Made by a program: the position numbers and the translations under genes | Notes under the pieces: generated by a model | Seen by the model: only the letters and a program-made list of their open reading frames with translations | Told to the model about the DNA's origin: nothing | Database searches by the model: none | NCBI RefSeq assembly: GCF_900096975.1 | Contig: NZ_FMYQ01000021.1 | Location: 62,001-126,000 of the forward strand | Length of the DNA: 64,000 nt | Reading direction: 5' to 3' | Source of the DNA: Paraburkholderia lycopersici | GTDB taxonomy: Bacteria; Pseudomonadota; Gammaproteobacteria; Burkholderiales; Burkholderiaceae | In this document: positions 24,696 through 33,677 of the stretch, piece after piece | Layout of the letters: each line of letters starts with the position of its first letter | Position numbering within the stretch: the first letter of the stretch is position 1

Positions 24696-25456
24696 GCTTC
24701 TTTCTCACTTCGCCAAACGTGATCGACCTCGGCGTCAACATCGACCACGTCGCCACGCTGCGCAACGCGCGCGGCACCGCCTATCCCGATCCGGTTCGCG
24801 CGGCACGCCTTGCCGAAGAGGCGGGCGCCGATGCGATCACGCTGCATCTGCGCGAGGATCGCCGGCATATCGTCGATGCCGACGTGCGCACGCTGCGCCC
24901 CCAACTGACGACGCGCATGAATCTCGAATGCGCCGTGACGGCCGAGATGCTCGACATCGCCTGCGAGATCCGGCCGCACGACGTTTGCCTCGTGCCCGAA
25001 AAGCGCCAGGAGCTGACGACCGAAGGCGGGCTCGACGTCGCGGGCCACTTCGACGCCGTCGCGGCCGCATGCCGCCAACTGGCCGACGCGGGCTGCCGCG
25101 TCTCGCTCTTCATCGACCCGGACGAAACGCAGATCCGCGCGGCCCACGAAGCCGGCGCGCCCGTCATCGAACTGCACACGGGCCGCTACGCCGAGGCGCA
25201 CGACGCCGGCGAGCAGGCGCGCGAATTCGAACGCGTGGTGACCGGCGTGAACTGCGGCAACAGCCTCGGCCTGAAGGTGAACGCCGGGCACGGCCTGCAC
25301 TACACGAACGTGCAGCAGATCGCGGCGATCGAAGGCATCGTCGAGCTGAACATCGGTCACGCGATCGTGGCGCATGCCATCTTCGCGGGCTGGGAGAACG
25401 CGGTGCGCGAAATGAAGGCGATCATGGTCGCGGCGCGCCTCGGCGCGCGCGCCTGA
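24692..25456 (+). CDS. pdxJ: Pyridoxine 5'-phosphate synthase
   Basis: Condenses 3-amino-1-hydroxyacetone phosphate with deoxyxylulose 5-phosphate in vitamin B6 synthesis. The 254-aa TIM-barrel protein contains LGVNIDHVATLRNARGT near the N-terminus, ITLHLREDRRHI, FIDPDETQI, ELHTGRYA, and LNIGHAIVAHAIFAG near the end, all family hallmarks. It overlaps recO by ATGA and precedes acpS by 52 bases, reproducing the recO-pdxJ-acpS order of E. coli. Confidence 0.97.
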   Translation: MSFFLTSPNVIDLGVNIDHVATLRNARGTAYPDPVRAARLAEEAGADAITLHLREDRRHIVDADVRTLRPQLTTRMNLECAVTAEMLDIACEIRPHDVCLVPEKRQELTTEGGLDVAGHFDAVAAACRQLADAGCRVSLFIDPDETQIRAAHEAGAPVIELHTGRYAEAHDAGEQAREFERVVTGVNCGNSLGLKVNAGHGLHYTNVQQIAAIEGIVELNIGHAIVAHAIFAGWENAVREMKAIMVAARLGARA

Positions 25457-25508
25457 CGCTGTGCCCCTTGCGGCGAGCACGCAAACGACATTCACCGGCG
25501 GGAATCCC

Positions 25509-25907
25509 ATGGCGATCTACGGAATCGGCACCGACATCATCCAGGTGAGCCGCGTGGCGGCGGTCATGGAGCGCACCGGCGGGCGCTTCGCGCCGCGCGT
25601 GCTCGGCCCGGACGAACTCGCCGTCTACGAGGCGCGCAAGGCGCGCTCGCAAGCGCGGGGCCTCGCGTATCTGTGCACGCGCTTTTCCGCGAAAGAGGCG
25701 TTCTCGAAAGCGATCGGCCTGGGCATGCGCATGCCGATGACGTGGCGCGCCATGCAAACCCTCAACGAGCGCAGCGGGCGCCCGGTGATCGTCGCGTCGG
25801 GCGAGCTTGCGAAGTGGCTCGACGAGCGCGGCATCACGGCGCGCGTGAGCATCACCGACGAGCACGACTACGCGGTGTCGTTCGTGATCGCGGAAACGAG
25901 CCGCTAA
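25509..25907 (+). CDS. acpS: Holo-ACP synthase
   Basis: Transfers phosphopantetheine from CoA to the acyl carrier protein serine (acpP, 11858-12097). At 132 aa it is the usual size. The Mg2+-binding aspartate is in YGIGTDIIQVSR (about residue 8) and the glutamate in RFSAKEAFSKAIG (about 65). The ATG at 25509 is chosen because an in-frame upstream start would add 16 residues unlike the family N-terminus. Confidence 0.97.
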   Translation: MAIYGIGTDIIQVSRVAAVMERTGGRFAPRVLGPDELAVYEARKARSQARGLAYLCTRFSAKEAFSKAIGLGMRMPMTWRAMQTLNERSGRPVIVASGELAKWLDERGITARVSITDEHDYAVSFVIAETSR

Positions 25908-25960
25908 TCCCGCAGCCAGGCTTCGCCGTGCGCCGCGCGGCATCTACACAAAACAGATCG

Positions 25961-27001
25961 ATGAAGAAACTTTCCGGACCGGTAATGCTCGACGTGGTCG
26001 GTACCGCGCTGACCGACGACGACGTGCGCCGCCTCGCGCATCCTGTGACCGGCGGCGTGATTCTGTTCGCGCGTCACTACGAGAACCGCGCGCAGCTCGT
26101 CGCGCTCACCGACGCGATCCGCGCGGTGCGCGAAGATCTGCTGATCGCCGTCGACCACGAAGGCGGTCGCGTGCAGCGCTTTCGCACCGACGGCTTCACG
26201 GTGCTGCCCGCCATGGGGCGCCTCGGCGCGCTGTGGGACAAGGACGTGCTGCTCGCCACCAAGCTCGCGACAGCGGTGGGTTACATCCTCGCGAGCGAAT
26301 TGCGCGCGTGCGGCATCGATCTCTCTTTCACGCCCGTGCTCGATCTCGGCTACGGCCAGTCGAAGGTGGTGGGCGACCGGGCGTTCCATCGCGACCCGCG
26401 CGTCGTCACGCTGCTCGCCAAGAGTCTCAATCACGGGCTCGCGCTGGCGGGCATGGCCAATTGCGGCAAGCACTTTCCAGGGCACGGTTTCGCGACCGCG
26501 GACTCGCACGTCGCGGTGCCTGTCGACGAGCGTCCGCTCGAAGCGATCCTCGGCGAGGACGCGCTGCCTTACGACTGGCTCGGTCTGTCGCTCTCGGCGG
26601 CGATGCCGGGGCATGTGATCTATCCGAAGGTCGATTCGAAGCCCGCGGGTTTCTCGCGCATCTGGGTCGAGGAGATCCTGCGCAAGCGGTTGCGGTTCAC
26701 CGGCGCGATCTTCAGCGACGATCTCTCGATGGAAGCCGCGCGTCAGGGCGGCACGCTCACCGAGGGGGCGCGCGCGGCGCTCGAAGCAGGCTGCGACATG
26801 GTGCTGATCTGCAACCAGCCGCACGAGGCCGAGAAGGTGCTCGATGCGCTGCGTGCCGGCGACCCTCGTCGCGCGGCGAAGGCGTCGAGCCAGCGCATCA
26901 GGCGCATGCGCGCGCGCGGCAAGGCGCTGCGCTGGGACAAGCTCGTGGCGGACCCGGGCTACATCGAGGCACAGGCATTGTTGCGCAGCGTATTGCCCTG
27001 A
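25961..27001 (+). CDS. nagZ: Beta-N-acetylhexosaminidase NagZ
   Basis: Cytoplasmic family 3 glycoside hydrolase that removes N-acetylglucosamine from anhydro-muropeptides in peptidoglycan recycling, feeding the signals that control AmpC beta-lactamase. The 346-aa protein shows PVTGGVILFARHYEN, the substrate loop VDHEGGRVQRFR, the catalytic histidine region KHFPGHGFATADSH and the nucleophile aspartate in IFSDDLSMEAA. It is last in the run from lepA and ends at a strong bidirectional terminator. Confidence 0.96.
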   Translation: MKKLSGPVMLDVVGTALTDDDVRRLAHPVTGGVILFARHYENRAQLVALTDAIRAVREDLLIAVDHEGGRVQRFRTDGFTVLPAMGRLGALWDKDVLLATKLATAVGYILASELRACGIDLSFTPVLDLGYGQSKVVGDRAFHRDPRVVTLLAKSLNHGLALAGMANCGKHFPGHGFATADSHVAVPVDERPLEAILGEDALPYDWLGLSLSAAMPGHVIYPKVDSKPAGFSRIWVEEILRKRLRFTGAIFSDDLSMEAARQGGTLTEGARAALEAGCDMVLICNQPHEAEKVLDALRAGDPRRAAKASSQRIRRMRARGKALRWDKLVADPGYIEAQALLRSVLP

Positions 27002-27045
27002 CTGGTCCCAATCCTGTTTGCAGCCGCCGCAGTAGCGTCGGCATG

Positions 27046-27083
27046 AAAAAGGCTGCTCTTCGAACACGAAGGGCAGCCTTTTT
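27046..27083. terminator. Bidirectional terminator between nagZ and the sigma-54 regulator
   Basis: A 12-bp stem (27051-27062 with 27067-27078, one G-T pair) and an AACA loop. It is flanked by AAAAA on the left and TTTTT on the right, so it works on both strands between convergent genes. Confidence 0.88.
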
Positions 27084-27104
27084 GCATGGTGCGCCTTTGC
27101 GGAC

Positions 27105-28490
27105 TCAGTTCAGCCGCATGCGCTGCAGCTTGTTGTAGAGCGTCTTCGGGCTGATGCCGAGCAGGGACGCGGCGCGATGCCGCGTGCCGCCCACGGCGTC
27201 GAGCGTCGCGCGGATCAGCATTTCTTCCACGTCGGCGAGCGGCGTGCCCACGGTCACCTGCACGCGGCCGCCGTTCATCTCGCGCGAGCCCGCGCCGCTG
27301 CTTTCCTCGGCCTGCAGGGTTTCCAGCACCTCGCCCGAGGCGTGCCATGCGCGCTGCACGCGTTCGTGCAGTTCGCGCACGTTGCCGGGCCAGTCGTAGG
27401 CGAGGCATTCGCGGATGAACGAAGGCGCGACGAGCCGCGTCGCACCGGCGAGGCCATGCGCTTGCGCCTCCTGATTGAGCTCGTCGACGCACGCACAGGC
27501 GAGGAGGGCGGCGTCATCGTCGCGCTCGCGCAGCGGCGGCAACTGGACCGCCGCGGCGTCGAGGCGCCGCCACAGATCGTCGTGCAGAGTGCCCTGTTGC
27601 ACGGCTTCGCGCGGGATGGCGCGCGTGGCCGCGATCAGGCGGAAATCCGTGCCGACTTCGCTGTTGCCGCCTACGCGCATGAAAGTTTGCGAATCGAGCG
27701 CGCGCAGCAGCGTTTCCTGCTGCTCGCGCGGCAGGTCGGTGAGTTCGTCGATGAAGAGCGTGCCGCCGCTCGCCTGATCGACGAGGCCGGGTTCGCGCTG
27801 CTCCGCGCCTGAGAAGGCGCCGCGTTCATGGCCGAACAGCACGCTCGCGAGCGGGCGTCCGCTGGCCGCCTCGGCGATGAGCGAGCGCGCGTCGCAAACG
27901 ACGAACGGCCCTTTGCGGCGGCGGCTCAACTGATGCAGCGTGCGCGCGGCGACCTCTTTGCCGGTACCGGCCTCGCCATGCACAAGGAGGGCGGATTCGG
28001 TGGGCGCCAGTTGCTCGAGCGTGTCGTAGACGTGCTGGATCGCGCTGCTGCGGCCGAGCATGGGCCCGAAACGGCCCATGTGGCGCAGCGTCGCACGCAG
28101 CGCGCGGACTTCCTCGCTCAGTTCGTATGGACGCGGGATGCGCGCCAGAAGGCTGCGCAGGCGCGGAATGTTGACAGGCTTGAGCAGATAGTCCCAGATG
28201 CCGTGTCGCAGACCTTCGATCGCACTTTCGACCGTGGCGTTGCCGGTCATCACGATAACGGGCAGCGCGCCGCCCGGCGGCTGCGCGGGCAAGTGGGGCA
28301 GCAGTTCGAGGCCGCCGCCGTCGGGCAGGTTCAGGTCGACGAGCACGACGTCGGGAATGAAGCGCGCGAGTGCGGCGCGCGCCTCGGCGAGCGAGGCGGC
28401 AGTGTCGACGGAGAAACCATCGGCCGACAGGATCGCGGAGAGTCCTGACAGACTGTTCGGGTCGTCTTCGACAATCAGGGCGTGTGGCAT
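27105..28490 (-). CDS. Sigma-54-dependent response regulator, NtrC family
   Basis: A 461-aa transcription activator. Residues 1-120 form a receiver domain with the acidic pair LIVEDD, the phospho-acceptor aspartate in VLVDLNLPDGG, MTGNA and the lysine in YLLKPVN. A AAA+ domain follows with Walker A GEAGTGKE, the sigma-54 contact loop GAFSGA (serine where GAFTGA is usual), Walker B GGTLFIDEL and the arginine finger region DDLWRRLD. A Fis-type helix-turn-helix (HRAASLLGISPKTLYNKLQ) closes it. No histidine kinase is encoded nearby, so it is an orphan and its targets are unknown. Confidence 0.92.
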   Translation of the reverse strand: MPHALIVEDDPNSLSGLSAILSADGFSVDTAASLAEARAALARFIPDVVLVDLNLPDGGGLELLPHLPAQPPGGALPVIVMTGNATVESAIEGLRHGIWDYLLKPVNIPRLRSLLARIPRPYELSEEVRALRATLRHMGRFGPMLGRSSAIQHVYDTLEQLAPTESALLVHGEAGTGKEVAARTLHQLSRRRKGPFVVCDARSLIAEAASGRPLASVLFGHERGAFSGAEQREPGLVDQASGGTLFIDELTDLPREQQETLLRALDSQTFMRVGGNSEVGTDFRLIAATRAIPREAVQQGTLHDDLWRRLDAAAVQLPPLRERDDDAALLACACVDELNQEAQAHGLAGATRLVAPSFIRECLAYDWPGNVRELHERVQRAWHASGEVLETLQAEESSGAGSREMNGGRVQVTVGTPLADVEEMLIRATLDAVGGTRHRAASLLGISPKTLYNKLQRMRLN

Positions 28491-28627
28491 GGCGGTAGCG
28501 GCTTACGGATGAGCGCGGTTGCGCCGGCGCGCCGCGTTCCGGGGCAAGCCCCGGCAACGGCTGCGCAGCGCGCGGCACGATACGAAAGATTTCACCGAGA
28601 TCATCGAGATGTCTCGAAGCGGGGTGT

Positions 28628-28750
28628 TCAGTTCCGGTTCTCCCAGTTGTGCTGCGCCAGCAGCCGTGCAGCGGCGCCAGCCCCAGGCACGTGGCGCTGT
28701 GGCGAGCTCGCCCCCGGGCCTGGCTGCAAGTGGCCGATCGTATCGGCCAT
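28628..28750 (-). CDS. Possible 40-residue small ORF downstream of csbD
   Basis: Reads from ATG at 28750 to a TGA at 28628-28630, beginning 15 bases after the csbD stop and ending in RLLAQHNWENRN. It has no visible Shine-Dalgarno and could only be translated by coupling to csbD. The polar C-terminus looks more protein-like than random frames, but the evidence is thin and no function is proposed. Confidence 0.22.
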   Translation of the reverse strand: MADTIGHLQPGPGASSPQRHVPGAGAAARLLAQHNWENRN

Positions 28751-28765
28751 GCCGGCGACGGCGCG

Positions 28766-28975
28766 TCAGTCGCGCGGCCGGTTTGCGTCGAACCAGCGGC
28801 GCACCTCCAGTTCCGCCTCGTCGCGTGTTTTCCCGTAACGTTCCTGGATCAGCCCGGCGAGTCGGTCCGCGCGGCCCTCGGCTTTCGTGAGCTCGTCGTC
28901 CGTGAGTTCGCCCCACGCTGCTTTGGCCTTGCCGATCATCTGCTTCCACTTGCCTTCAGCTATGTCGTTGTTCAT
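28766..28975 (-). CDS. CsbD-family stress protein
   Basis: Small (69 aa), highly charged, Ala/Lys/Glu-rich helical protein of the CsbD/YjbJ family, whose members rise in general stress and stationary phase but have no defined biochemical role. The hallmark is GKWKQMIGKAKAAWGELTDDEL, read in two parts: WKQMIGKAKAAWG and LTDDELTKAEG, followed by ERYGKTRDEAELEV. A good ribosome site, AGGAGA, lies before the start on the minus strand. The gene stands alone between efp and the sigma-54 regulator. Confidence 0.88.
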   Translation of the reverse strand: MNNDIAEGKWKQMIGKAKAAWGELTDDELTKAEGRADRLAGLIQERYGKTRDEAELEVRRWFDANRPRD

Positions 28976-29157
28976 CTATTTCTCCTGATTGAGGAAAGAG
29001 CGTCGGAATGGATGCTCGATCACCAGCAGCAGAAACCGTGCCGCGGATATGTCAACCTTGCCGGTGCGCGCCAGCCTCGCACCCCGTGAGGCGGCAACTA
29101 CGCAATTCAGTGCGCATAACCGGTAAGGTTTTCCGTAGCACTCTCAAAACATACACG

Positions 29158-29195
29158 TTCGAGATAAAAAGAAAAAGCGCCCCGAAGGGCGCTTT
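29158..29195 (-). terminator. Terminator after efp
   Basis: A 9-bp stem (29174-29182 with 29187-29195, loop CGAA) read on the minus strand ends in TTTTTCTTTTT, so it is a good intrinsic terminator for efp about 60 bases after its stop. Confidence 0.82.
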
Positions 29196-29257
29196 GACAA
29201 CGGTGTCCGCCACTGCAATCGGCGGACGCCCTTGCGCTGCGGAGCGCGCGGTCGGGC

Positions 29258-29815
29258 TTATGCGCGGCTGCGGTATTCGTTCGTGCGCGTGTCGATTTCG
29301 ATCTTGTCGCCGATGTTGCAGAAGAGCGGCACTTGCAGTTCGAAGCCGGTGTTCAGCTTGGCGGTCTTCAGGACCTTGCCCGACGACGTGTCGCCCTTGA
29401 CGGCCGGTTCCGTGTAGATGATTTCGCGCACCAGCACGGTCGGCAGTTCGACCGAAATGGCCTTCTCGTTGTAGAACACGACTTCGCAAGCCATGCCGTC
29501 TTCGAGGTAGTTCAGGGCGTCGCCCATCATCTCGCCCTCGACTTCGTACTGGTTGTAGTCGGCGTCCATGAACACGTACATCGGGTCGGCGAAGTACGAA
29601 TACGTCACTTCCTTGCGGTCCAGCACGACGACGTCGAACTTGTCGTCCGCCTTGTACACCGTTTCCATACCCGCGCCGGTCAGCAGGTTCTTGAACTTCA
29701 TCTTCACGACGGCGGCGTTGCGGCCCGACTTGTTGTATTCGGCCTTCTGCACGACCATCGCGTCGTTACCGATCATCACGACGTTGCCGACGCGGAGTTC
29801 CTGTGCGGTCTTCAT
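29258..29815 (-). CDS. efp: Elongation factor P (arginine-32 type)
   Basis: Relieves ribosome stalling at polyproline stretches. The 185-aa protein has three beta-barrel domains. The tip of domain I reads NKSGRNAAV, putting arginine at position 32, the residue that is rhamnosylated in the EarP-dependent branch of beta- and some gamma-proteobacteria (lysine in E. coli). The modifying enzyme EarP is encoded immediately upstream on the same strand, 152 bases away. A weak promoter may lie in that gap (TTGCCG-17-TACTTA on the minus strand). A terminator follows. Confidence 0.97.
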   Translation of the reverse strand: MKTAQELRVGNVVMIGNDAMVVQKAEYNKSGRNAAVVKMKFKNLLTGAGMETVYKADDKFDVVVLDRKEVTYSYFADPMYVFMDADYNQYEVEGEMMGDALNYLEDGMACEVVFYNEKAISVELPTVLVREIIYTEPAVKGDTSSGKVLKTAKLNTGFELQVPLFCNIGDKIEIDTRTNEYRSRA

Positions 29816-29967
29816 AAAAAAACTGTCCTGTCCAGATTAAGTAGCTTCGAGTGTGCTCGACGGCAAACGTCGCAAGCGGATTCGGATGGTGCGACCCTCT
29901 TTCAAGCCTGTGCCGAAGAGGGATGCGAAAGTCGAAGCGCTTGAGACGGCTGCCGTCGGATAACCGC

Positions 29968-31125
29968 TTATTTTAACTGACTTTTTGCGAATTCGGCGAG
30001 ATTTCCGGCGAGGTCGCCCACCTGCGCCAGTTCGCCCGCCCACGCGTTCGCGCGTGCCGCGTAGACGGGCAAATGCTGGGCGAAATCCTGCCAGTCGAGG
30101 ACGCCGCGACCGTTCCATGCATGCCAGAAGCGTTCGAGCGCGGCGCGCGGCGCCTCGGGCAGCGTGCGGGCGTAGTGCGCGAGCGCGGCGTCGAGTTTGG
30201 GCAGGTGGGCGTCGTCGGCTTGCGGGTAGATGTGCCAGACGAAGGGCCGCGCGGACCACTGCGCGCGCACGAACGAATCCTCGCCGCGCACGAAGTTGAG
30301 GTCGCTTGCCCAGAGCAGGGGGTCATAGCCGCGCTGCTCCGTGAACGCGAGCGCATGCGCGCGCAGCGCGCCGCGCGTGGCCCGCGAACCCGCGGCGAAC
30401 GCCGGTTCGCCGAAAAAGCGCGCGAGCGCGCCCGAGATGCGGCCCTCCGGTACGAGCAGGACCACTGGCTTCGCGCTGCCGCACCACTGCTCGAGCAGGC
30501 CGTCGACGGCGGGATTCTCGTAGGCGAAAAGCGAGATCACGGTGGCTTCGGGGCCGGGCGGCGGTCCGCCTGTCGCGCGCTGCCACCACTCGGCGCGCGC
30601 ATCGCGCGAGCGTTCGAACGCGGCGCGCCCGGCGTCGAGCGTGCGCTCCTTGAGCACGCCGCCCGTGCCGGGGCCGAGGCCGGGAAAGAAGAAGTACTTG
30701 GCGAGTGCATAACGCGGGTGAGGCGAGGGCCGCAAATGAAAGTCGGCCACCCAGTCCTCGGCGCTCAGATATTCGAGGTTGAGCCAGACGGGCTTGCGCG
30801 CGCGTTCGGCCATGGCGGCCACATAAACGGGCGGCAGCTCGCACGCAAACGCTTCGATCACGACATCGGCGATCTGCAGCGTATCGCCGGCGTGCGTGGG
30901 CTCGCGCCAATGTTCGACGAGCACGCCCTCGACCGCCTGCGTCGCGCGGTTTGTGTCGAGCGTGGGGCAGAGCTTCTGGAACGCGTGCAGGTCGTCGACG
31001 AACAGGCGCACCTGCCAGCGGTGTTCGTGCGAGAGCTGGCGCGCGAGCCGCCAGCACACGCCGATGTCGCCGAAATTGTCGATCACGGCGCAAAAGAGAT
31101 CGCAGGCGACGCGCGTATCGGTCAT
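29968..31125 (-). CDS. earP: EF-P arginine rhamnosyltransferase EarP
   Basis: Adds rhamnose from dTDP-rhamnose to Arg32 of EF-P (efp, next gene), which activates it. The 385-aa GT-B enzyme contains the N-terminal DNFGDIGVCWRLARQL, whose aspartates are catalytic in characterised EarP, and the C-terminal nucleotide-sugar motif NFVRGEDSFVRAQW. The start is taken at ATG 31125 because it leaves 8 residues before the conserved CDLFC block, as in characterised members. ATG 31161 would add 12 residues, and neither has a strong ribosome site. It is divergent from uvrC. Confidence 0.93.
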   Translation of the reverse strand: MTDTRVACDLFCAVIDNFGDIGVCWRLARQLSHEHRWQVRLFVDDLHAFQKLCPTLDTNRATQAVEGVLVEHWREPTHAGDTLQIADVVIEAFACELPPVYVAAMAERARKPVWLNLEYLSAEDWVADFHLRPSPHPRYALAKYFFFPGLGPGTGGVLKERTLDAGRAAFERSRDARAEWWQRATGGPPPGPEATVISLFAYENPAVDGLLEQWCGSAKPVVLLVPEGRISGALARFFGEPAFAAGSRATRGALRAHALAFTEQRGYDPLLWASDLNFVRGEDSFVRAQWSARPFVWHIYPQADDAHLPKLDAALAHYARTLPEAPRAALERFWHAWNGRGVLDWQDFAQHLPVYAARANAWAGELAQVGDLAGNLAEFAKSQLK

Positions 31126-31400
31126 ATCGGGCACCGCGGAGGGGGAGTGGACTTCAGTCATGGCGAGGCAGTGAGCGAAGAGACGAACTGCGGACGAACT
31201 GCGGACGAAGCGCGGCAAACACGCGACCGCCGGGCCTCGAGGATGCGCGAAGCGGCGCGGGCCGCCCGGCCGGCAGGTTCGGCGCGGCGCGGAATGATCT
31301 AAACTTGCGATTCTAGGATACAGCCATGAACGCGTCGCGACGGCGGTGCGATTCCCGACGTCCCCATCACATCGACGCACCGCACGTCCCGCGAAACTGG

Positions 31401-33638
31401 ATGACCGACACCGACGTTTTCGACCCGAAAAAGGCGCTCGCGCAACTGCCGCATCTGCCGGGCGTTTATCGCTACTACGACGCGCACGGCGCGGTCCTCT
31501 ACGTCGGCAAGGCGCGCGATCTGAAAAAGCGCGTGTCGAGCTACTTCACCAAGACGCAGCTCTCGCCGCGCATCGCCATGATGATTACGCGCATCGCGCG
31601 TATCGAAACCACGGTCACGCGCTCCGAGGCCGAGGCGCTGCTGCTCGAGAACAATCTCATCAAGGCGCTCACGCCGCGCTACAACATCCTCTTTCGCGAC
31701 GACAAGTCGTATCCGTTCCTCAAGATCACGGGCCACAAGTTTCCGCGCATGGCGTACTACCGCGGCGCCGTCGATCGCAACAACCAGTACTTCGGGCCGT
31801 TTCCGAGCGCTTCGGCCGTGCGCGAGAGCATCCAGATCCTGCAGCGCGTGTTCCAGTTGCGCACCTGCGAAGACTCGGTGTTCAACAACCGCACGCGGCC
31901 TTGCCTGTTGCATCAGATCGGTCGCTGCACGGCGCCGTGCGTGGGTGCGATCAGCGAGGAGGATTACGCGCGCGATGTGAGCAACGCGTCGCGCTTTTTG
32001 CTCGGCCGCCAGAACGAGGTCATGAAGGAGCTCGAGACGAAGATGCACGCGTTCGCCTCCGAGCTGAAGTTCGAGCAGGCGGCGGCCGTGCGCAACCAGA
32101 TGAGTTCGCTGTCGACCGTGCTGCATCAACAGGCCATCGAAACGGGCAGCGAAAGCGACGTCGATATCCTCGCCGTGGTGGCGCTGGGCGGGCGCGTGTG
32201 CGTGAATCTCGCGATGGTGCGCGGCGGCCGGCATCTGGGCGACAAGGCGTATTTTCCCGCGCACGTGGAGCGCGCGCTGACGGACGAAGAGGGTGGCGTC
32301 GCCGAGGAAATCGACAGCGAGACCGTGGTCGCGGCGAGCGCGCTGAAATCGTTGCCGTCGCTGGCGCGCAAGACGGTGGAGGATTACGTCGACGAAGCGA
32401 ACGAGGATGCGGCGCAAGGCGCGACGCGTGACGACGACGCACTCGCGCCCGACCCGCTCGCCATCGCGGCCGACCTTGCGGACGACGAAGACGATACGGG
32501 CGATCCCGAAACCGCTGCGCCTGCGTCCGGATCGCAAGCGGATGCGCGCAGGAAGCGCGGGATCGGCATCGAGTCCGAAGTGCTCGACGCCTTCATCGCG
32601 CAGCACTATTTCGGCAACCGCGTGCCGCCCGTCCTGGTGGTGAGCCATCCGCCCGCGAATCGCGAACTCGTGGACGTGCTCGGCGAGCAGGCGGGCCACA
32701 AGGTCACGCTGCTGCGTCAGCCGCAGGGGCAGAAGCGCGCATGGCTCGCGATGGCCGAGCAGAATGCGCGGCTCGCGCTCGCGCGCCTGCTCTCGGAGCA
32801 GGGCTCGCAGCAGGCCCGCACGCGCACGCTCGCGCAACTGCTCGGGCTCGAGCTCGACGATCTCGCGCATCTGCGCGTCGAGTGCTTCGACATCAGCCAT
32901 ACGATGGGCGAGGCGACCCAGGCGTCATGCGTGGTTTATCACCATCACAAGATGCAGTCGTCCGAGTACCGGCGCTACAACATCGCCGGCATCACGCCGG
33001 GGGACGACTACGCCGCCATGCGCCAGGTGCTCACGCGCCGCTACGAGAAGATGGTCGCGCAGGCTGCGCGCAACGAAGCGGGCGAGCCGCCGCCCGTGCC
33101 GGCGCCCGATCCCGCCGACCCGGACGCGGCGTCGGAACTCGCTGGGTCCGCTGAAGCCGCCGATGCAGTCGAAACCCCGGCGCCGGGCGGCACGCTGCCC
33201 AACATCGTGCTGATCGACGGCGGCAAGGGCCAGGTCGAGATCGCGCGCCAGGTGTTCAGCGAACTGGGTCTCGATCCGGCGATGCTGGTGGGCGTGGCGA
33301 AGGGCGAGGGGCGCAAGGTGGGTCTCGAAACGCTCGTATTTGCCGACGGCCGCGCGCCGCTCGAACTCGGCAAGGAGAGCGCCGCGCTCATGCTGGTCGC
33401 GCAGATCCGCGACGAGGCGCACCGCTTTGCCATTACGGGCATGCGCGCGAAACGCGCCAGGACGCGCCAGACCTCGCGCCTGGAGGAACTCGAAGGCGTG
33501 GGGGCGAAGCGCCGTCAGCGGCTGCTCGCGCGCTTTGGCGGCCTGCGCGGCGTGATGGCGGCGAGCGTGGAGGATCTGGCGAGCGTGGAAGGCATCTCGC
33601 GCGCGCTTGCCGAACAGATCTACCAGCAGCTTCACTGA
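31401..33638 (+). CDS. uvrC: UvrABC excinuclease subunit C with acidic insertions
   Basis: Makes both incisions in nucleotide excision repair. It has an N-terminal GIY-YIG domain (LPGVYRYYD, then YVGKARDLKKRVSSYF), a UvrB-binding UVR motif (about residues 215-250, LKFEQAAAVRNQM), an RNase H-like domain (ECFDISHTMGE, then VLIDGGKGQ) and a C-terminal helix-hairpin-helix pair. At 745 aa it is about 135 longer than E. coli UvrC because of two acidic low-complexity insertions (about 333-390 and 556-598). ATG 31401 fits the family N-terminus; ATG 31326 would add 25 residues. Confidence 0.96.
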   Translation: MTDTDVFDPKKALAQLPHLPGVYRYYDAHGAVLYVGKARDLKKRVSSYFTKTQLSPRIAMMITRIARIETTVTRSEAEALLLENNLIKALTPRYNILFRDDKSYPFLKITGHKFPRMAYYRGAVDRNNQYFGPFPSASAVRESIQILQRVFQLRTCEDSVFNNRTRPCLLHQIGRCTAPCVGAISEEDYARDVSNASRFLLGRQNEVMKELETKMHAFASELKFEQAAAVRNQMSSLSTVLHQQAIETGSESDVDILAVVALGGRVCVNLAMVRGGRHLGDKAYFPAHVERALTDEEGGVAEEIDSETVVAASALKSLPSLARKTVEDYVDEANEDAAQGATRDDDALAPDPLAIAADLADDEDDTGDPETAAPASGSQADARRKRGIGIESEVLDAFIAQHYFGNRVPPVLVVSHPPANRELVDVLGEQAGHKVTLLRQPQGQKRAWLAMAEQNARLALARLLSEQGSQQARTRTLAQLLGLELDDLAHLRVECFDISHTMGEATQASCVVYHHHKMQSSEYRRYNIAGITPGDDYAAMRQVLTRRYEKMVAQAARNEAGEPPPVPAPDPADPDAASELAGSAEAADAVETPAPGGTLPNIVLIDGGKGQVEIARQVFSELGLDPAMLVGVAKGEGRKVGLETLVFADGRAPLELGKESAALMLVAQIRDEAHRFAITGMRAKRARTRQTSRLEELEGVGAKRRQRLLARFGGLRGVMAASVEDLASVEGISRALAEQIYQQLH

Positions 33639-33677
33639 TGCGCCCGACGGGTTGCCCTGGCCGTTCCTTACGTTTGC

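Noticed and set aside
31326..31400. Longer uvrC reading frame from ATG 31326
   Set aside because: Adds 25 Arg/His-rich residues that UvrC proteins do not have. ATG 31401 gives the normal distance to the GIY-YIG domain.
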